From Lachnospiraceae bacterium (GTDB lineage Bacteria; Bacillota; Clostridia; Lachnospirales; Lachnospiraceae): 64,000 nt of DNA. The notes under the pieces were generated by a model that saw nothing but the letters and a program-made list of their open reading frames with translations, did not search any database and was not told the origin of the DNA. Of this stretch, positions 1 to 8,339 are shown piece by piece (the stretch's first letter is position 1; the number at the start of each line of letters is the position of its first letter). Location of the stretch: assembly GCA_910575105.1 (NCBI GenBank), contig CAJTDK010000012.1, positions 1 through 64,000 on the forward strand, in the 5' to 3' direction. A program made the position numbers and the translations under genes.

Positions 1-228
1 ACTGTAAAAGGGATAGTGATTTGAAAATACATCTGTTAAATTTTATTGGATCGAGAAAAGAATTTTCTATATGTACTTAAAAAACCATTGACTTAATCAG
101 CAGTCACTATCTATGTTTCTGGTCATGGCGAGGACAGTAGCCGGTAAAATACTTCATCTTTACATCTTCTTCCATCCACTTTATAATAGTTACAGAAGCC
201 CACTATTTTCAGAAAGGAAGCAAAAATT
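1..228. other. Upstream region of the first DeoR gene, no gene seen
   Basis: AT-rich sequence with no convincing coding frame. A TTGACT at about 97-102 followed by a TA-rich stretch could be a weak promoter for the gene at 229, but the -10 is poor. I see no clear operator, terminator or RNA here. Confidence 0.4.
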
Positions 229-984
229 ATGCTGGCTGTAACCAGAAAAGGAAAAATCAAAGAAATTATTCTTGAAAAGAAAAGTATCACCGTCCTGGAA
301 TTATCAAAGTTTTTTTCCGTGACAGAGGAGACCATCCGCCGCGATCTTAAGCAGCTAGAAGATGAAGGATTCCTCACCCGCACCTACGGCGGAGCCTTTA
401 TACAGGATGGCGTGGGAAATAATGTCGACCTGACGATCCGTGAGACTGCCTATATAGAAAACAAGCAGAACATAGCAGAAAAATGCCGGGAGATTATTAA
501 AAATGGAGATTCTATATTTTTAGATTCCTCAACCACCGCTTATCAGATCGCAAAAGCAGTTAAGAATATGCGTCTTACCGTTGCAAGCAACTCGCTGCTC
601 ATTATTAATGAGCTGTGTGAAAAGGAAAATATCCACCTTGTCACTTTAGGCGGCGCATATCTTCCCGATGACAAGGCATTCTGCGGCAATGTTACACTGA
701 AAAACCTTGAACAATATTACTTTGACAAGGTTTTCATGTCCTGCCGCTCTTTATCCATGGAACACGGCATTACCGATTCCCACGAACCAACCGCATCCAT
801 CCGGCAGAGCCTGATAAAAAGAAGCCAAAAAGTATACATTGTGGCGGACTTTTCAAAATTCGACAAAACCTCTTTCCTTACCATTTCAGACTTCGCCCCT
901 GTCACGGGGCTTGTCACAGATAAACCATTAAACCAAAAATGGCTGGATTTTCTTTCTGAACAAAATGTGGAAATATTTATATAA
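229..984 (+). CDS. DeoR-family sugar-responsive transcriptional regulator
   Basis: 251 aa, the normal length for the DeoR/GlpR family. An N-terminal winged helix-turn-helix (about residues 5-60, with ETIRRDLKQLEDEG as recognition region) is followed by a DeoR C-terminal sensor domain of the ribose-isomerase-like fold, with the phosphosugar-site segments DSSTTAYQIA and TLGGAY. An AAAGGAAG ribosome site lies 8 bases before the ATG. It converges with, and overlaps by 8 bases, the second DeoR gene. It is one of two likely regulators of the neighbouring sugar and microcompartment operons, acting as a phosphosugar-relieved repressor by family analogy. Which operon it controls is not shown by sequence. 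Confidence 0.9.
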   Translation: MLAVTRKGKIKEIILEKKSITVLELSKFFSVTEETIRRDLKQLEDEGFLTRTYGGAFIQDGVGNNVDLTIRETAYIENKQNIAEKCREIIKNGDSIFLDSSTTAYQIAKAVKNMRLTVASNSLLIINELCEKENIHLVTLGGAYLPDDKAFCGNVTLKNLEQYYFDKVFMSCRSLSMEHGITDSHEPTASIRQSLIKRSQKVYIVADFSKFDKTSFLTISDFAPVTGLVTDKPLNQKWLDFLSEQNVEIFI

Positions 985-1750
985 GAATTTTAATATTATT
1001 TTTCTCATAATAATCAATGTACTTCTGCGGCACCCCTTTGTCTGACACAACAGTATCTGACAAAGTGAGCCGCCCCAGGCTTAAAAAGGTTTTCTTATCA
1101 AACTTAAAGGAATCAAGAACGATAACCAGCTTGTCTGCGATCTCCCTGATGGTGCGGTATACAATGAGCTCTGTCGAATAGTTCACCGTATATCCCGCAG
1201 ACAAATCCGCGCCCCCTACTCCCATAAATGCCTGGGAGATATGAAGATTGTCCAGATTCCGCATAAACATCTCTCCCGCCACATACAGATGGCTGTGTAC
1301 CAGATTTCCACCGGTGAGGATAACGTTCGCCTCCGTATTTTTTGCCAGCGCCTGTGCAGCCAGAAGATTATTTGTCAGCACATTCACTTTACTGAATTTT
1401 GCCAGTTCCCTGGCTACATAATAGCAGGTTGTCCCCTGTCCGATAAAAAGCCACCCGGTATCCGTTACCAGAGAGGCTGCAAGACGTCCTATTTCTTCTT
1501 TTCTGCTGTCATATTCGATGTGCATCCCCAGATACTCCTCCTGGACAGGAGAAAGCTCCGTAACCTCTTTCACCGGCAGCGCCGCACCATAAATCCGCTT
1601 TAGGCACTTGCGCTCTTCAAGAACATCCAAATCCTTTCGGATAGTAACCTCCGATACGCCAAAAATCTCGCTTAAATCATTGACCTCTATGCGTCCCTGC
1701 TGCTCCACCATCCGCTTAATCTCTGCAAGTCTTTTTGTTTTATTCATCAT
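977..1750 (-). CDS. DeoR-family sugar-responsive transcriptional regulator
   Basis: About 257 aa from the chosen ATG; an upstream ATG at 1768 has no clear ribosome site. It has an N-terminal winged helix (VSEVTIRKDLDVLEERK) and the DeoR sensor domain with GQGTTCYYVA and LTGGNL segments. It is the last gene of a short unit behind the inositol-monophosphatase-like gene, at the distal end of the sugar-catabolism cluster. The family usually represses a neighbouring operon until a phosphorylated pathway intermediate binds. Repeats around the promoters at 9.5 kb and 15.3 kb are plausible targets of this protein and of the one at 229. Confidence 0.9.
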   Translation of the reverse strand: MMNKTKRLAEIKRMVEQQGRIEVNDLSEIFGVSEVTIRKDLDVLEERKCLKRIYGAALPVKEVTELSPVQEEYLGMHIEYDSRKEEIGRLAASLVTDTGWLFIGQGTTCYYVARELAKFSKVNVLTNNLLAAQALAKNTEANVILTGGNLVHSHLYVAGEMFMRNLDNLHISQAFMGVGGADLSAGYTVNYSTELIVYRTIREIADKLVIVLDSFKFDKKTFLSLGRLTLSDTVVSDKGVPQKYIDYYEKNNIKILI

Positions 1751-1790
1751 TTTTCCGTCTTTTTCCATCCTACAATAAACTCCCGTTATC

Positions 1791-2570
1791 CTAAAAATCT
1801 TTCAGAAGTTCCTTCACCAGAATCTCCCCGATATATCCGTTTCCCGCTGCGATCTGCGACGGAGCTGTAATGTCGATCTCTCCGCCTCTATAGTCCGTCA
1901 CCGTCCCTTTCGCTTCCTTTACAAGCAAAAGTCCCGCCGCAAAATCCCAGGGCTTTAGATCATGCTCGACAAATGCTTCTGTCCTCCCGCACGCAACGTA
2001 CGCAAGGTCAAGCGCCGCAGACCCCGTTCTTCGTATGTCGGAACAACGTAAAAAAATCTGTTTAAACAATTCAAAATTTCTATCTGCAAGCTCATGCTTC
2101 CACGGACTTGTACCAACCGTAACCAGACTTCTTTCAAGCTCTCTTGTGCTGCTTACGCAGATCCGTTCTTCATTCAGCCAGGCTCCCTTTCCTTCCAGCG
2201 CCCAGAACAACTCTTCTGTATAAGGCTGATATACGATCCCCATCACAATTTTTCTGTTATCACAAAGAGCCAAAGACAGCGTACTGTGACAATAATCATG
2301 AATAAAATTCGTCGTACCATCTATCGGGTCAAGAATCCATACCGGCTTTCCAAAATCGATATCACAGTTATCCTTTTCTTCACCCATGAACTGAATATCC
2401 GGATAAAGCTCTTTTAACCCCGTCTGTACAGTCTCCTGCACCATGATATCTATCTGAGTCACAAAATCCGCCGTACCTTTTTCCTTTACGTCAACCTTTT
2501 CATGACTGACAAAGAGCGGCCTTACATCCCTGACCAGTTTTTTGACCTTTTCTATATCTATTTCTACCAT
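1791..2570 (-). CDS. Inositol monophosphatase family phosphatase
   Basis: 259 aa from the chosen start. The metal-binding motifs of the lithium-sensitive phosphatase superfamily are present: GEEKDN, then DPIDGTTNF (motif A) and KPWDFAAG (motif B). The family hydrolyses inositol-1-phosphate, but also other sugar phosphates or PAP. I set the start at 2570 because GGAGGTA lies just upstream and because an extended -10 promoter at 2611-2619 lies downstream of the longer in-frame start at 2630. It sits between a terminator and a DeoR gene in a sugar-catabolism island, so a sugar-phosphate-detoxifying role is possible but unproven. Confidence 0.85.
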   Translation of the reverse strand: MVEIDIEKVKKLVRDVRPLFVSHEKVDVKEKGTADFVTQIDIMVQETVQTGLKELYPDIQFMGEEKDNCDIDFGKPVWILDPIDGTTNFIHDYCHSTLSLALCDNRKIVMGIVYQPYTEELFWALEGKGAWLNEERICVSSTRELERSLVTVGTSPWKHELADRNFELFKQIFLRCSDIRRTGSAALDLAYVACGRTEAFVEHDLKPWDFAAGLLLVKEAKGTVTDYRGGEIDITAPSQIAAGNGYIGEILVKELLKDF

Positions 2571-2610
2571 CATTACCTCCTGTCCGAAATGCCCCGACCA
2601 AGCAATGCCC

Positions 2611-2619
2611 ATTATACCA
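2611..2619 (-). promoter_or_regulatory. Extended -10 promoter for the IMPase-DeoR unit
   Basis: The minus strand reads TGGTATAAT, a perfect -10 hexamer with an extended TG. There is no good -35 at 17 bases. Transcription would begin about 34 bases before the IMPase start codon, and it makes this pair independently transcribable from the sugar operon. Confidence 0.6.
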
Positions 2620-2651
2620 TTTATTTCCATAAAATACCAGTATAACCCAAA

Positions 2652-2688
2652 GCCCGGACTCTCTCTAAAGACAGTATAGAGTCCGGGC
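2652..2688 (-). terminator. Hairpin terminator after the sugar operon
   Basis: A perfect 11-bp stem (GCCCGGACTCT with AGAGTCCGGGC) lies 14 bases downstream of the aldolase stop codon. It is followed on the minus strand by TTTGGGTT, a short imperfect U-tract, so it may be leaky. It separates the kinase-aldolase operon from the IMPase gene. Confidence 0.75.
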
Positions 2689-2701
2689 AGTCCGTCTTTA
2701 T

Positions 2702-3355
2702 TTATGTTATCTCGTGACCATATTTATTAAGAAAGCGATATCGTTCAGATTCTACAAATCTAGCCGGAATTTCTTTTATCAGCCGGTTATTTGCAGACAG
2801 GTAAATGGAACATGCCTTTTCAATTACTTCAACACATAGCGCTGCTTCTTTCAAGTCTCTTCCGCAGGCTACCGGTCCGTGATTTCTTAAGATCACCCCG
2901 TTTTTATCATCGATGCACTCTGCCGCCATACGCCCTAATTCAAAATGATTTTCCGCGCAGACATACTGCCTGGTCAGCGGAATCTTCCCTCCTAAGAGCT
3001 GAGACATCTCTTCTACCATACACGGAACTGCATTTACCGGAAGCGCGGAAACTGCCATAGCCTTTGCCGTATGAGCATGGATAATCGCCTTTACGTCTTC
3101 TCTTTTCAGATAGATCTGTCTATGAACTTCCTTTTCAGAAGTAGGCGTCCGCTCCCCGCAGGCAATCGTTCCATCCAGATTCAGAACAACAAAATCCTCC
3201 AGGCACATTGCATCATATTCAATTTTGCTAGGCGTAAGTATAATATGGTCTCCAATCCGTACACTCACATTTCCCCATGTTCCCAGGAAAAACCCTTTTT
3301 CAACCATCTGTCTGCAAATGTTCAAGATCTCCTGTCTCGCTTCTGTATACAGCAT
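2702..3355 (-). CDS. Class II aldolase (fuculose-phosphate aldolase-like)
   Basis: 217 aa, the length of free FucA-type aldolases. These zinc enzymes cleave ketose-1-phosphates to DHAP and an aldehyde. The zinc ligands are visible as HAHT and NHGPV, and the acid region as TSEKEVHRQIY. The start at 3355 has GGAG 8 bases upstream and follows the kinase stop by 5 bases, so the two are translationally linked. Unlike the aldolase at 14206 it has no C-terminal extension, so it is probably cytosolic. It may split the phosphorylated sugar before the aldehyde enters the compartment, or act on a different epimer. The substrate is not determined. Confidence 0.85.
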   Translation of the reverse strand: MLYTEARQEILNICRQMVEKGFFLGTWGNVSVRIGDHIILTPSKIEYDAMCLEDFVVLNLDGTIACGERTPTSEKEVHRQIYLKREDVKAIIHAHTAKAMAVSALPVNAVPCMVEEMSQLLGGKIPLTRQYVCAENHFELGRMAAECIDDKNGVILRNHGPVACGRDLKEAALCVEVIEKACSIYLSANNRLIKEIPARFVESERYRFLNKYGHEIT

Positions 3356-3360
3356 AGTAC

Positions 3361-4890
3361 TTACTCCTTCATGATTTTTGCCCGGATCTTCCACATCTTC
3401 TGCATATGACTATAGCCTGCGGTATACAGTTCATAGAACTTCATATACTTTTCATGATTTTCCATATCCGGCTCATATACCTTCTTTATCTTCACGATCT
3501 TTTCAACTGCGTCCTGATAGCTTGGGAAAATTCCCTGCACAACCGCATTGTTAATTGCAACGCCTCTGGCTCCAAGCTCTTCCCCTTCTACAGTTACAAT
3601 CCTGCTTCCCAGCGCGTCCGCAAACATCTGGCACCATGCACTGCTGTTGGCGCCGCCGCCGCATATTGTGATCTGCCCGATAGGAAGCGGCATATGCTGA
3701 TAACAGTCAAGCATGGCAAATGCCACACCCTCATAGGTTGCACGCACAATATCCGCCAGTGTATTGCGCACATTCAGTCCCGTGTAGCTTGCGCGGGCTC
3801 TGGAATCCGTAAAGGGCGCTCTCTCGCCTCCGGCCAGAAGATAGGGATGATACATCACTCCATTGGAACCGATCGGAACATCTTTGATCATATCTTCCAT
3901 ATAGGCATAAACATCCTTACCCGTTGCCGCCGCGTCTTCCTTCACCTGCAGGCCGAGGGTTTTCAGGCACCATTCCAGATTCGGCGTACCCGCAAAGGAA
4001 GACATCAGCCTGAGCCATCTTCCCTCCATCACATGGGCAACCGTCATTCCGGACGGAATATCATCCATTAGCGGTTCATCGATCACCATCTCGTGAAGCG
4101 CCGCCGTTCCCATAATCGAACAGCAGTGGCCCTTTTCAATCACGCCGCTTCCAAGAGCGCACGCGCCCACATCCATAGGCCCTGACGTTACAAGCACATC
4201 GCCGGTAAGCCCCATGCTTTCCGCCACCTGCGGAAGAATCTTAAATGCATTGTCCTTCGCGTTCTTTATCGGCGGATATTTATCTCTGTATTTGCCGATC
4301 CCACACAGGGAAAACGCTTCGTCAAGATAGTCTCTTTTTTTCTGGTCTAACAGGATCAATGACTGGTCTGTCGCATCTGATGTGATCTCCCCTGTAAATT
4401 TAAAGAAAAGATAATCTTTCAGATGGAGAAGCCACCTGCTCTTGTCAAGAGACTCTTTCTCATATTTCTCCATCCACCGCACGATCCCATTCTGGTTTCC
4501 CGTGCAGACCCAGGTTCCGCACGCTTTAAACAGCTTTTCGCATGTTCCGTCCTCTACCCATTCGTCTACAAATTCTGCCGCTCTTCCGTCACAGAAGCAG
4601 CACCCTCTTCTAACCGGCTCGCCATCTTCGTCTACCATCCAAAGACCGTCTCCCTGGGCGGTGATCCCAAGGCCGATGATGTCAGAGGCGTCTACCCTTC
4701 CGGCTACATCCTTTACGCACTCTACCGCACTGTCCCAGATCTCCAGCATATCCTCTTCATACTGGTTCTCCTCCGGGAAATACCCTTTAAGGGGAATCCC
4801 CTTTTTGGCAATCTCTTTTCCCTGTGTATCAAACAGCACAGCTTTGATCCCTGTCGTACCTGAGTCGATGCCAATGATATATTTTTCCAT
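3361..4890 (-). CDS. FGGY-family carbohydrate kinase
   Basis: 509 aa, full length for the FGGY sugar kinases. The N-terminal phosphate loop GIDSGTTGIKAVLFD, the sugar-domain segment GLGITAQGDGLWM and the C-terminal adenosine-site GGGANSSAWCQ are all present. The AQGDG segment recalls the xylulose/erythritol kinase branch (LyxK, EryA) more than glycerol kinase. It phosphorylates an open-chain ketose or polyol with ATP in the cytosol. Operon neighbours are a ketose 3-epimerase-like protein upstream and a class II aldolase 5 bases downstream, which fits formation of a ketose-1-phosphate for aldol cleavage. The exact substrate is an inference I cannot fix. Confidence 0.85.
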   Translation of the reverse strand: MEKYIIGIDSGTTGIKAVLFDTQGKEIAKKGIPLKGYFPEENQYEEDMLEIWDSAVECVKDVAGRVDASDIIGLGITAQGDGLWMVDEDGEPVRRGCCFCDGRAAEFVDEWVEDGTCEKLFKACGTWVCTGNQNGIVRWMEKYEKESLDKSRWLLHLKDYLFFKFTGEITSDATDQSLILLDQKKRDYLDEAFSLCGIGKYRDKYPPIKNAKDNAFKILPQVAESMGLTGDVLVTSGPMDVGACALGSGVIEKGHCCSIMGTAALHEMVIDEPLMDDIPSGMTVAHVMEGRWLRLMSSFAGTPNLEWCLKTLGLQVKEDAAATGKDVYAYMEDMIKDVPIGSNGVMYHPYLLAGGERAPFTDSRARASYTGLNVRNTLADIVRATYEGVAFAMLDCYQHMPLPIGQITICGGGANSSAWCQMFADALGSRIVTVEGEELGARGVAINNAVVQGIFPSYQDAVEKIVKIKKVYEPDMENHEKYMKFYELYTAGYSHMQKMWKIRAKIMKE

Positions 4891-4906
4891 ATTAAACCCT
4901 CACATT

Positions 4907-5776
4907 CTAAAACAGGCCTTTGATAAATGCCAGTGACTCCATGATCAGTTTGTCAAGGTATGCGTCATCCGCATCCTTTGGAAGCATGTCCCTCCATACA
5001 TTTCCGCCTTCTAAGGCAACCGAACCTCCGGTTCTTACCAGCGGCTCAAAGGAAATGCAGCGGTCATAATTGATTTCTTTCAGGGCGTTTACAATCTCCT
5101 GCCACGGAAGGAATCCCGGTCTTGGCGGACGGCGGTTATTTGTTCCCATATGGTAATGTCCCAATTTATTTCCAGCGATGCGGACAGCCTCCGCCAGATC
5201 GTCTTCCTCAATCATCCCATGGAAAATATCAAGAAGGATATTGATGTTCGGGTGATCCACCATATCCGCAAGTCTTCTTGCTTCCTCGGCAGTATTTAAC
5301 ATATAACTTTCGAAGCGGTTTACCACCTCCATATTCCAGCTAATGTCGTAATCAGCCGCACATTTCCCGACTTCCTTTAACGATTTTGCCGCCTGCTCAA
5401 AGCTTCTTTCCTTATCGATGGGCCGGTCAAATTTGCACCATGCGCCATAATTGATTCCTGAGAAATTGTGAGCGCCAAGCTTTCCCCATGCCTCGATCAG
5501 CCGCTTTGATTTCTCTACCGCGGCGAGCCTTCCTGCTTCATCTGTCTGAGAAAGATCCTCCTCGCGCCCAAAACCGCCGGAAACATAAAGCTCCACATCA
5601 TTAGCCTTGCTTGCCGCCACGATCTCGTCAATCTCCTTCTGCGGCATGGTAAGGGTCCTGCCCCAGAAAATCTCCAGTCCGTCAAACCCGCACTTTCTGG
5701 CGCGCTCGATCATCTGCGGATAATCTGTTCCCTCCCAGTTCTTGCTCCAGTAACAATAACAGATACCAAATTTCAT
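4907..5776 (-). CDS. Sugar phosphate isomerase/epimerase, ketose 3-epimerase-like
   Basis: 289 aa TIM barrel from the ATG at 5776, which has AGGAGGAA upstream. It follows the D-tagatose/D-psicose 3-epimerase family almost segment by segment: MEVVNRFES with the first metal Glu, LLDIFHG with the Asp, GHYHMG with the His, and FEPLVRTGG with the last Glu. A VWRDM motif near the C-terminus also matches. Family members epimerise free ketoses at C3 with Mn or Co. The gene lies between the sugar ABC permease and the FGGY kinase, so it probably converts an imported ketose to the kinase's epimer. Distant IolE- or xylose-isomerase-like activity is the alternative. Confidence 0.8.
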   Translation of the reverse strand: MKFGICYCYWSKNWEGTDYPQMIERARKCGFDGLEIFWGRTLTMPQKEIDEIVAASKANDVELYVSGGFGREEDLSQTDEAGRLAAVEKSKRLIEAWGKLGAHNFSGINYGAWCKFDRPIDKERSFEQAAKSLKEVGKCAADYDISWNMEVVNRFESYMLNTAEEARRLADMVDHPNINILLDIFHGMIEEDDLAEAVRIAGNKLGHYHMGTNNRRPPRPGFLPWQEIVNALKEINYDRCISFEPLVRTGGSVALEGGNVWRDMLPKDADDAYLDKLIMESLAFIKGLF

Positions 5777-5789
5777 CGTTCCTTCCTCC

Positions 5790-6746
5790 TTATGCTTTAC
5801 TATTTCTTCTTCTGATTGCGTCGATTGAAACAGCAATAAGTACAACAATACCTGTCACAATCTGATCCCAATAAGAAGAGATTCCCAAAAGACTGATACT
5901 AAATGATATAACGCTCATCAGCAGACCGCCGATGATCGTTCCGCCGATCCCGCCGATTCCGCCGTTCATCGAGGTGCCGCCAAGTACGGCTGCGGTAATG
6001 GACGGCATCGCCCAGTTCTCACCGATATTTACCTGTGAAGAGGCAAGTCTTAACACCATAAGCACGCCTGCGAGCGAAGAGATAAATCCGGTAAGCGCAT
6101 AGACGCCCATCTTCGTCTTACTGCTCTGGATACCGACGATCCTTGCCGCGCTTTCATTTCCTCCTACTGCGTAAATATGACGTCCGAAGGAGGTATACCT
6201 GAGCATATACATAAGAACTACCGCAAGCACCAGCATGATCACCGCCGGATACGGAACAACCCCGAATAGCGAACCCTGACCGATCACCGTTACAGACGCC
6301 GGGATTCCCGTAAGCGGAATACCCTTTGTGGCAACATAAATGATTCCTTTATAAAGCGCGCTTGTCGCAAGGGTGACGATAAACGGAGTAAGATTCAAGG
6401 AACAGATAAAGATTCCGTTAATCGCTCCCAATACAGCCCCTGCCGCCAGTGCGATCACAATGGCTAAAAAGGGATTTACCCCTCCCACTGTCGTAAGCAT
6501 AGCAAAGATCATACTGCAAAGCCCTGCGATACTGGCAACCGACAGATCAATGCCGCCAAGCAGAAGCACCAGCGTCTGCGCGAAGCCGATGATAATCGTA
6601 AACGACGCGGAACGGATAAATGTAGAGAGATTGTATGCCGTATAGAAATGTCCCGTCAGTATCTGAACGACGATCGTCATCAGAATCGTCACGATAAATA
6701 CGGCGCCCGCCGTTGTCTTAATTGAATTTAACAGTTTATTTTTCAT
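5790..6746 (-). CDS. Sugar ABC transporter permease (RbsC-like)
   Basis: 318 aa with about eight to ten hydrophobic segments and the conserved BPD-transp-2 region ending in GGTSMNGGIGGIGGT, typical of the RbsC/AraH/XylH family. It forms the membrane channel for the ATPase at 6768 and the binding protein at 8340. It lies 21 bases downstream of the ATPase and just upstream of the epimerase, in one operon. Pentose, hexose or deoxyhexose import is the family norm. Confidence 0.92.
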   Translation of the reverse strand: MKNKLLNSIKTTAGAVFIVTILMTIVVQILTGHFYTAYNLSTFIRSASFTIIIGFAQTLVLLLGGIDLSVASIAGLCSMIFAMLTTVGGVNPFLAIVIALAAGAVLGAINGIFICSLNLTPFIVTLATSALYKGIIYVATKGIPLTGIPASVTVIGQGSLFGVVPYPAVIMLVLAVVLMYMLRYTSFGRHIYAVGGNESAARIVGIQSSKTKMGVYALTGFISSLAGVLMVLRLASSQVNIGENWAMPSITAAVLGGTSMNGGIGGIGGTIIGGLLMSVISFSISLLGISSYWDQIVTGIVVLIAVSIDAIRRRNSKA

Positions 6747-6767
6747 ATCGTATCTACCCCATCCTTT

Positions 6768-8252
6768 CTAGTTCAGCGCAACCTTCAGCAGATCTTCCCT
6801 GGCCATATCCTCATCCGGCATAAGAACTCCTTTCAGGCTTCCCGCATTCATGATCATAATTCTGTCCGCAATCGTAAGCAGCTCATCCATCTCTGAAGAT
6901 ATCACGATAATCGTAATCCCCATATCCGCCATCTCACGGACAAGCTTATAGATCTCTCCTTTTGCGCGGACATCGATTCCCCTTGTAGGCTCGTCTAAAA
7001 TAAGAAGCTTTACATTCTTTTCCATCCACCTTCCAAGGATTACCTTCTGTTGATTTCCGCCGCTTAAATTTTTAATGAGCGTATCCGCGCCCGGCGTCTT
7101 AATACGGAGCGCTTCGATATGATGATCCGCAATTTCTTTTGCTTTGGAGAAATTAATCTTCCCTTTGCTTTTTACCTTGTCATAGTTCAGCATCATGATA
7201 TTTTCACAGATAGAAAGCACCGGAAACATTCCCTGTTTTCTTCGTTCCTCCGGAACAAGACCGATTCCATGGGCGATCGCCTCCGCGGGAGAATGGATCG
7301 TAATCTCTGTCCCGTTAAAAAAAAGCTGCCCCGAATCCTTCTGGGTAAGTCCGTATATGCAGGAGAAAAGCTCCGTCCTGCCTGCTCCTACAAGGCCCGC
7401 TACGCCATAGATCTCTCCTTTTTTTACTTCAAAATTAATATCTTTAAATTCCCGTCCTCTTGAAAAATTCTTTACTTCAAGAAAAATCTCATCGGAAACC
7501 TTTCTTTCTACTCTCTGGTTTTTCTCAACCTTCTGGTTCGCCATATGATAAATCATTTCATCTATCGAAATATCCTTCGTATCACATGCCTTTACAAATT
7601 TTCCATCCCTCATGATCGTCACGCGGTCTGAAATTTCCTGCACCTCATCCAGATGATGGGTAATGATGATAATCGCTTTTCCTTCTTCCTTAAGCTTTCT
7701 TACATTCCGGAATAAATGCTCTGTCTCATTTAATGTAAGAGAAGCGGTCGGTTCATCGAGAATAATAATATTGGAACCAAATACAAGTGTTCTTGCGATC
7801 GAAACAAGCTGCTGATATGCTGCGCTTACTTCCGAAACCTTAATTCCCGGATCAATATCCACCTCCAGCTTTTCCATCATTTCCTTCGCTTTCACCGTAG
7901 TCTGTCTCCAGTCCATCCGTCTTCCTTTTTTCTGGTGAAGGCCAAGGAATATATTTTCCGCAATGGACAGCTCCGGAACCAGATTTAACTCCTGGGGCAC
8001 CATACCGATTTTCTTTTGCAGCGCCTCGTAGGGCGATTTATTTTCAATCTTTTCCCCATTCAAGATAATCTCCCCGGAGTCCGGCTGCAAAATCCCCATC
8101 AGTACGTTCATCAAAGTGCTTTTTCCGGCGCCATTCTCACCAATCAGAGCCATCACTTCTCCAGCTTTGAGATTAAAGTCTACATGATCAAGCGCAAGTG
8201 TTCCTGGAAACTGCTTGACGATCTGATTCATGCTTAATAGATACTCTGTCAT
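6768..8252 (-). CDS. Sugar ABC transporter ATP-binding protein (RbsA-like)
   Basis: 494 aa with two ABC domains in tandem, as in RbsA, XylG and MglA. The first has Walker A GENGAGKST and Walker B IIILDEPTA. The second has LSGGNQQK and LLILDEPTRGID but the usual divergent Walker A (GLVGAGRTE). The start at 8252 is preceded by AGGAGGAA; an upstream in-frame start would lie within the intergenic hairpin region. It energises sugar import with the permease downstream and the binding protein upstream. Confidence 0.93.
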   Translation of the reverse strand: MTEYLLSMNQIVKQFPGTLALDHVDFNLKAGEVMALIGENGAGKSTLMNVLMGILQPDSGEIILNGEKIENKSPYEALQKKIGMVPQELNLVPELSIAENIFLGLHQKKGRRMDWRQTTVKAKEMMEKLEVDIDPGIKVSEVSAAYQQLVSIARTLVFGSNIIILDEPTASLTLNETEHLFRNVRKLKEEGKAIIIITHHLDEVQEISDRVTIMRDGKFVKACDTKDISIDEMIYHMANQKVEKNQRVERKVSDEIFLEVKNFSRGREFKDINFEVKKGEIYGVAGLVGAGRTELFSCIYGLTQKDSGQLFFNGTEITIHSPAEAIAHGIGLVPEERRKQGMFPVLSICENIMMLNYDKVKSKGKINFSKAKEIADHHIEALRIKTPGADTLIKNLSGGNQQKVILGRWMEKNVKLLILDEPTRGIDVRAKGEIYKLVREMADMGITIIVISSEMDELLTIADRIMIMNAGSLKGVLMPDEDMAREDLLKVALN

Positions 8253-8274
8253 GAACTTCCTCCTTTTTTTGAAA

Positions 8275-8296
8275 TTCCCCGCCAAATGGCGGGGAA
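8275..8296 (-). other. Intercistronic hairpin between binding-protein and ATPase genes
   Basis: A perfect 9-bp stem (TTCCCCGCC with GGCGGGGAA, loop of four) lies between the binding-protein gene and the ATPase ribosome site. It has no proper U-tract on the minus strand. By analogy with other binding-protein operons it may protect the upstream mRNA or cause partial termination, giving more binding protein than transporter. Confidence 0.65.
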
Positions 8297-8339
8297 CTGG
8301 TCACGGCATTATAATCATTTTCTTTTAAAATTTACCTTT

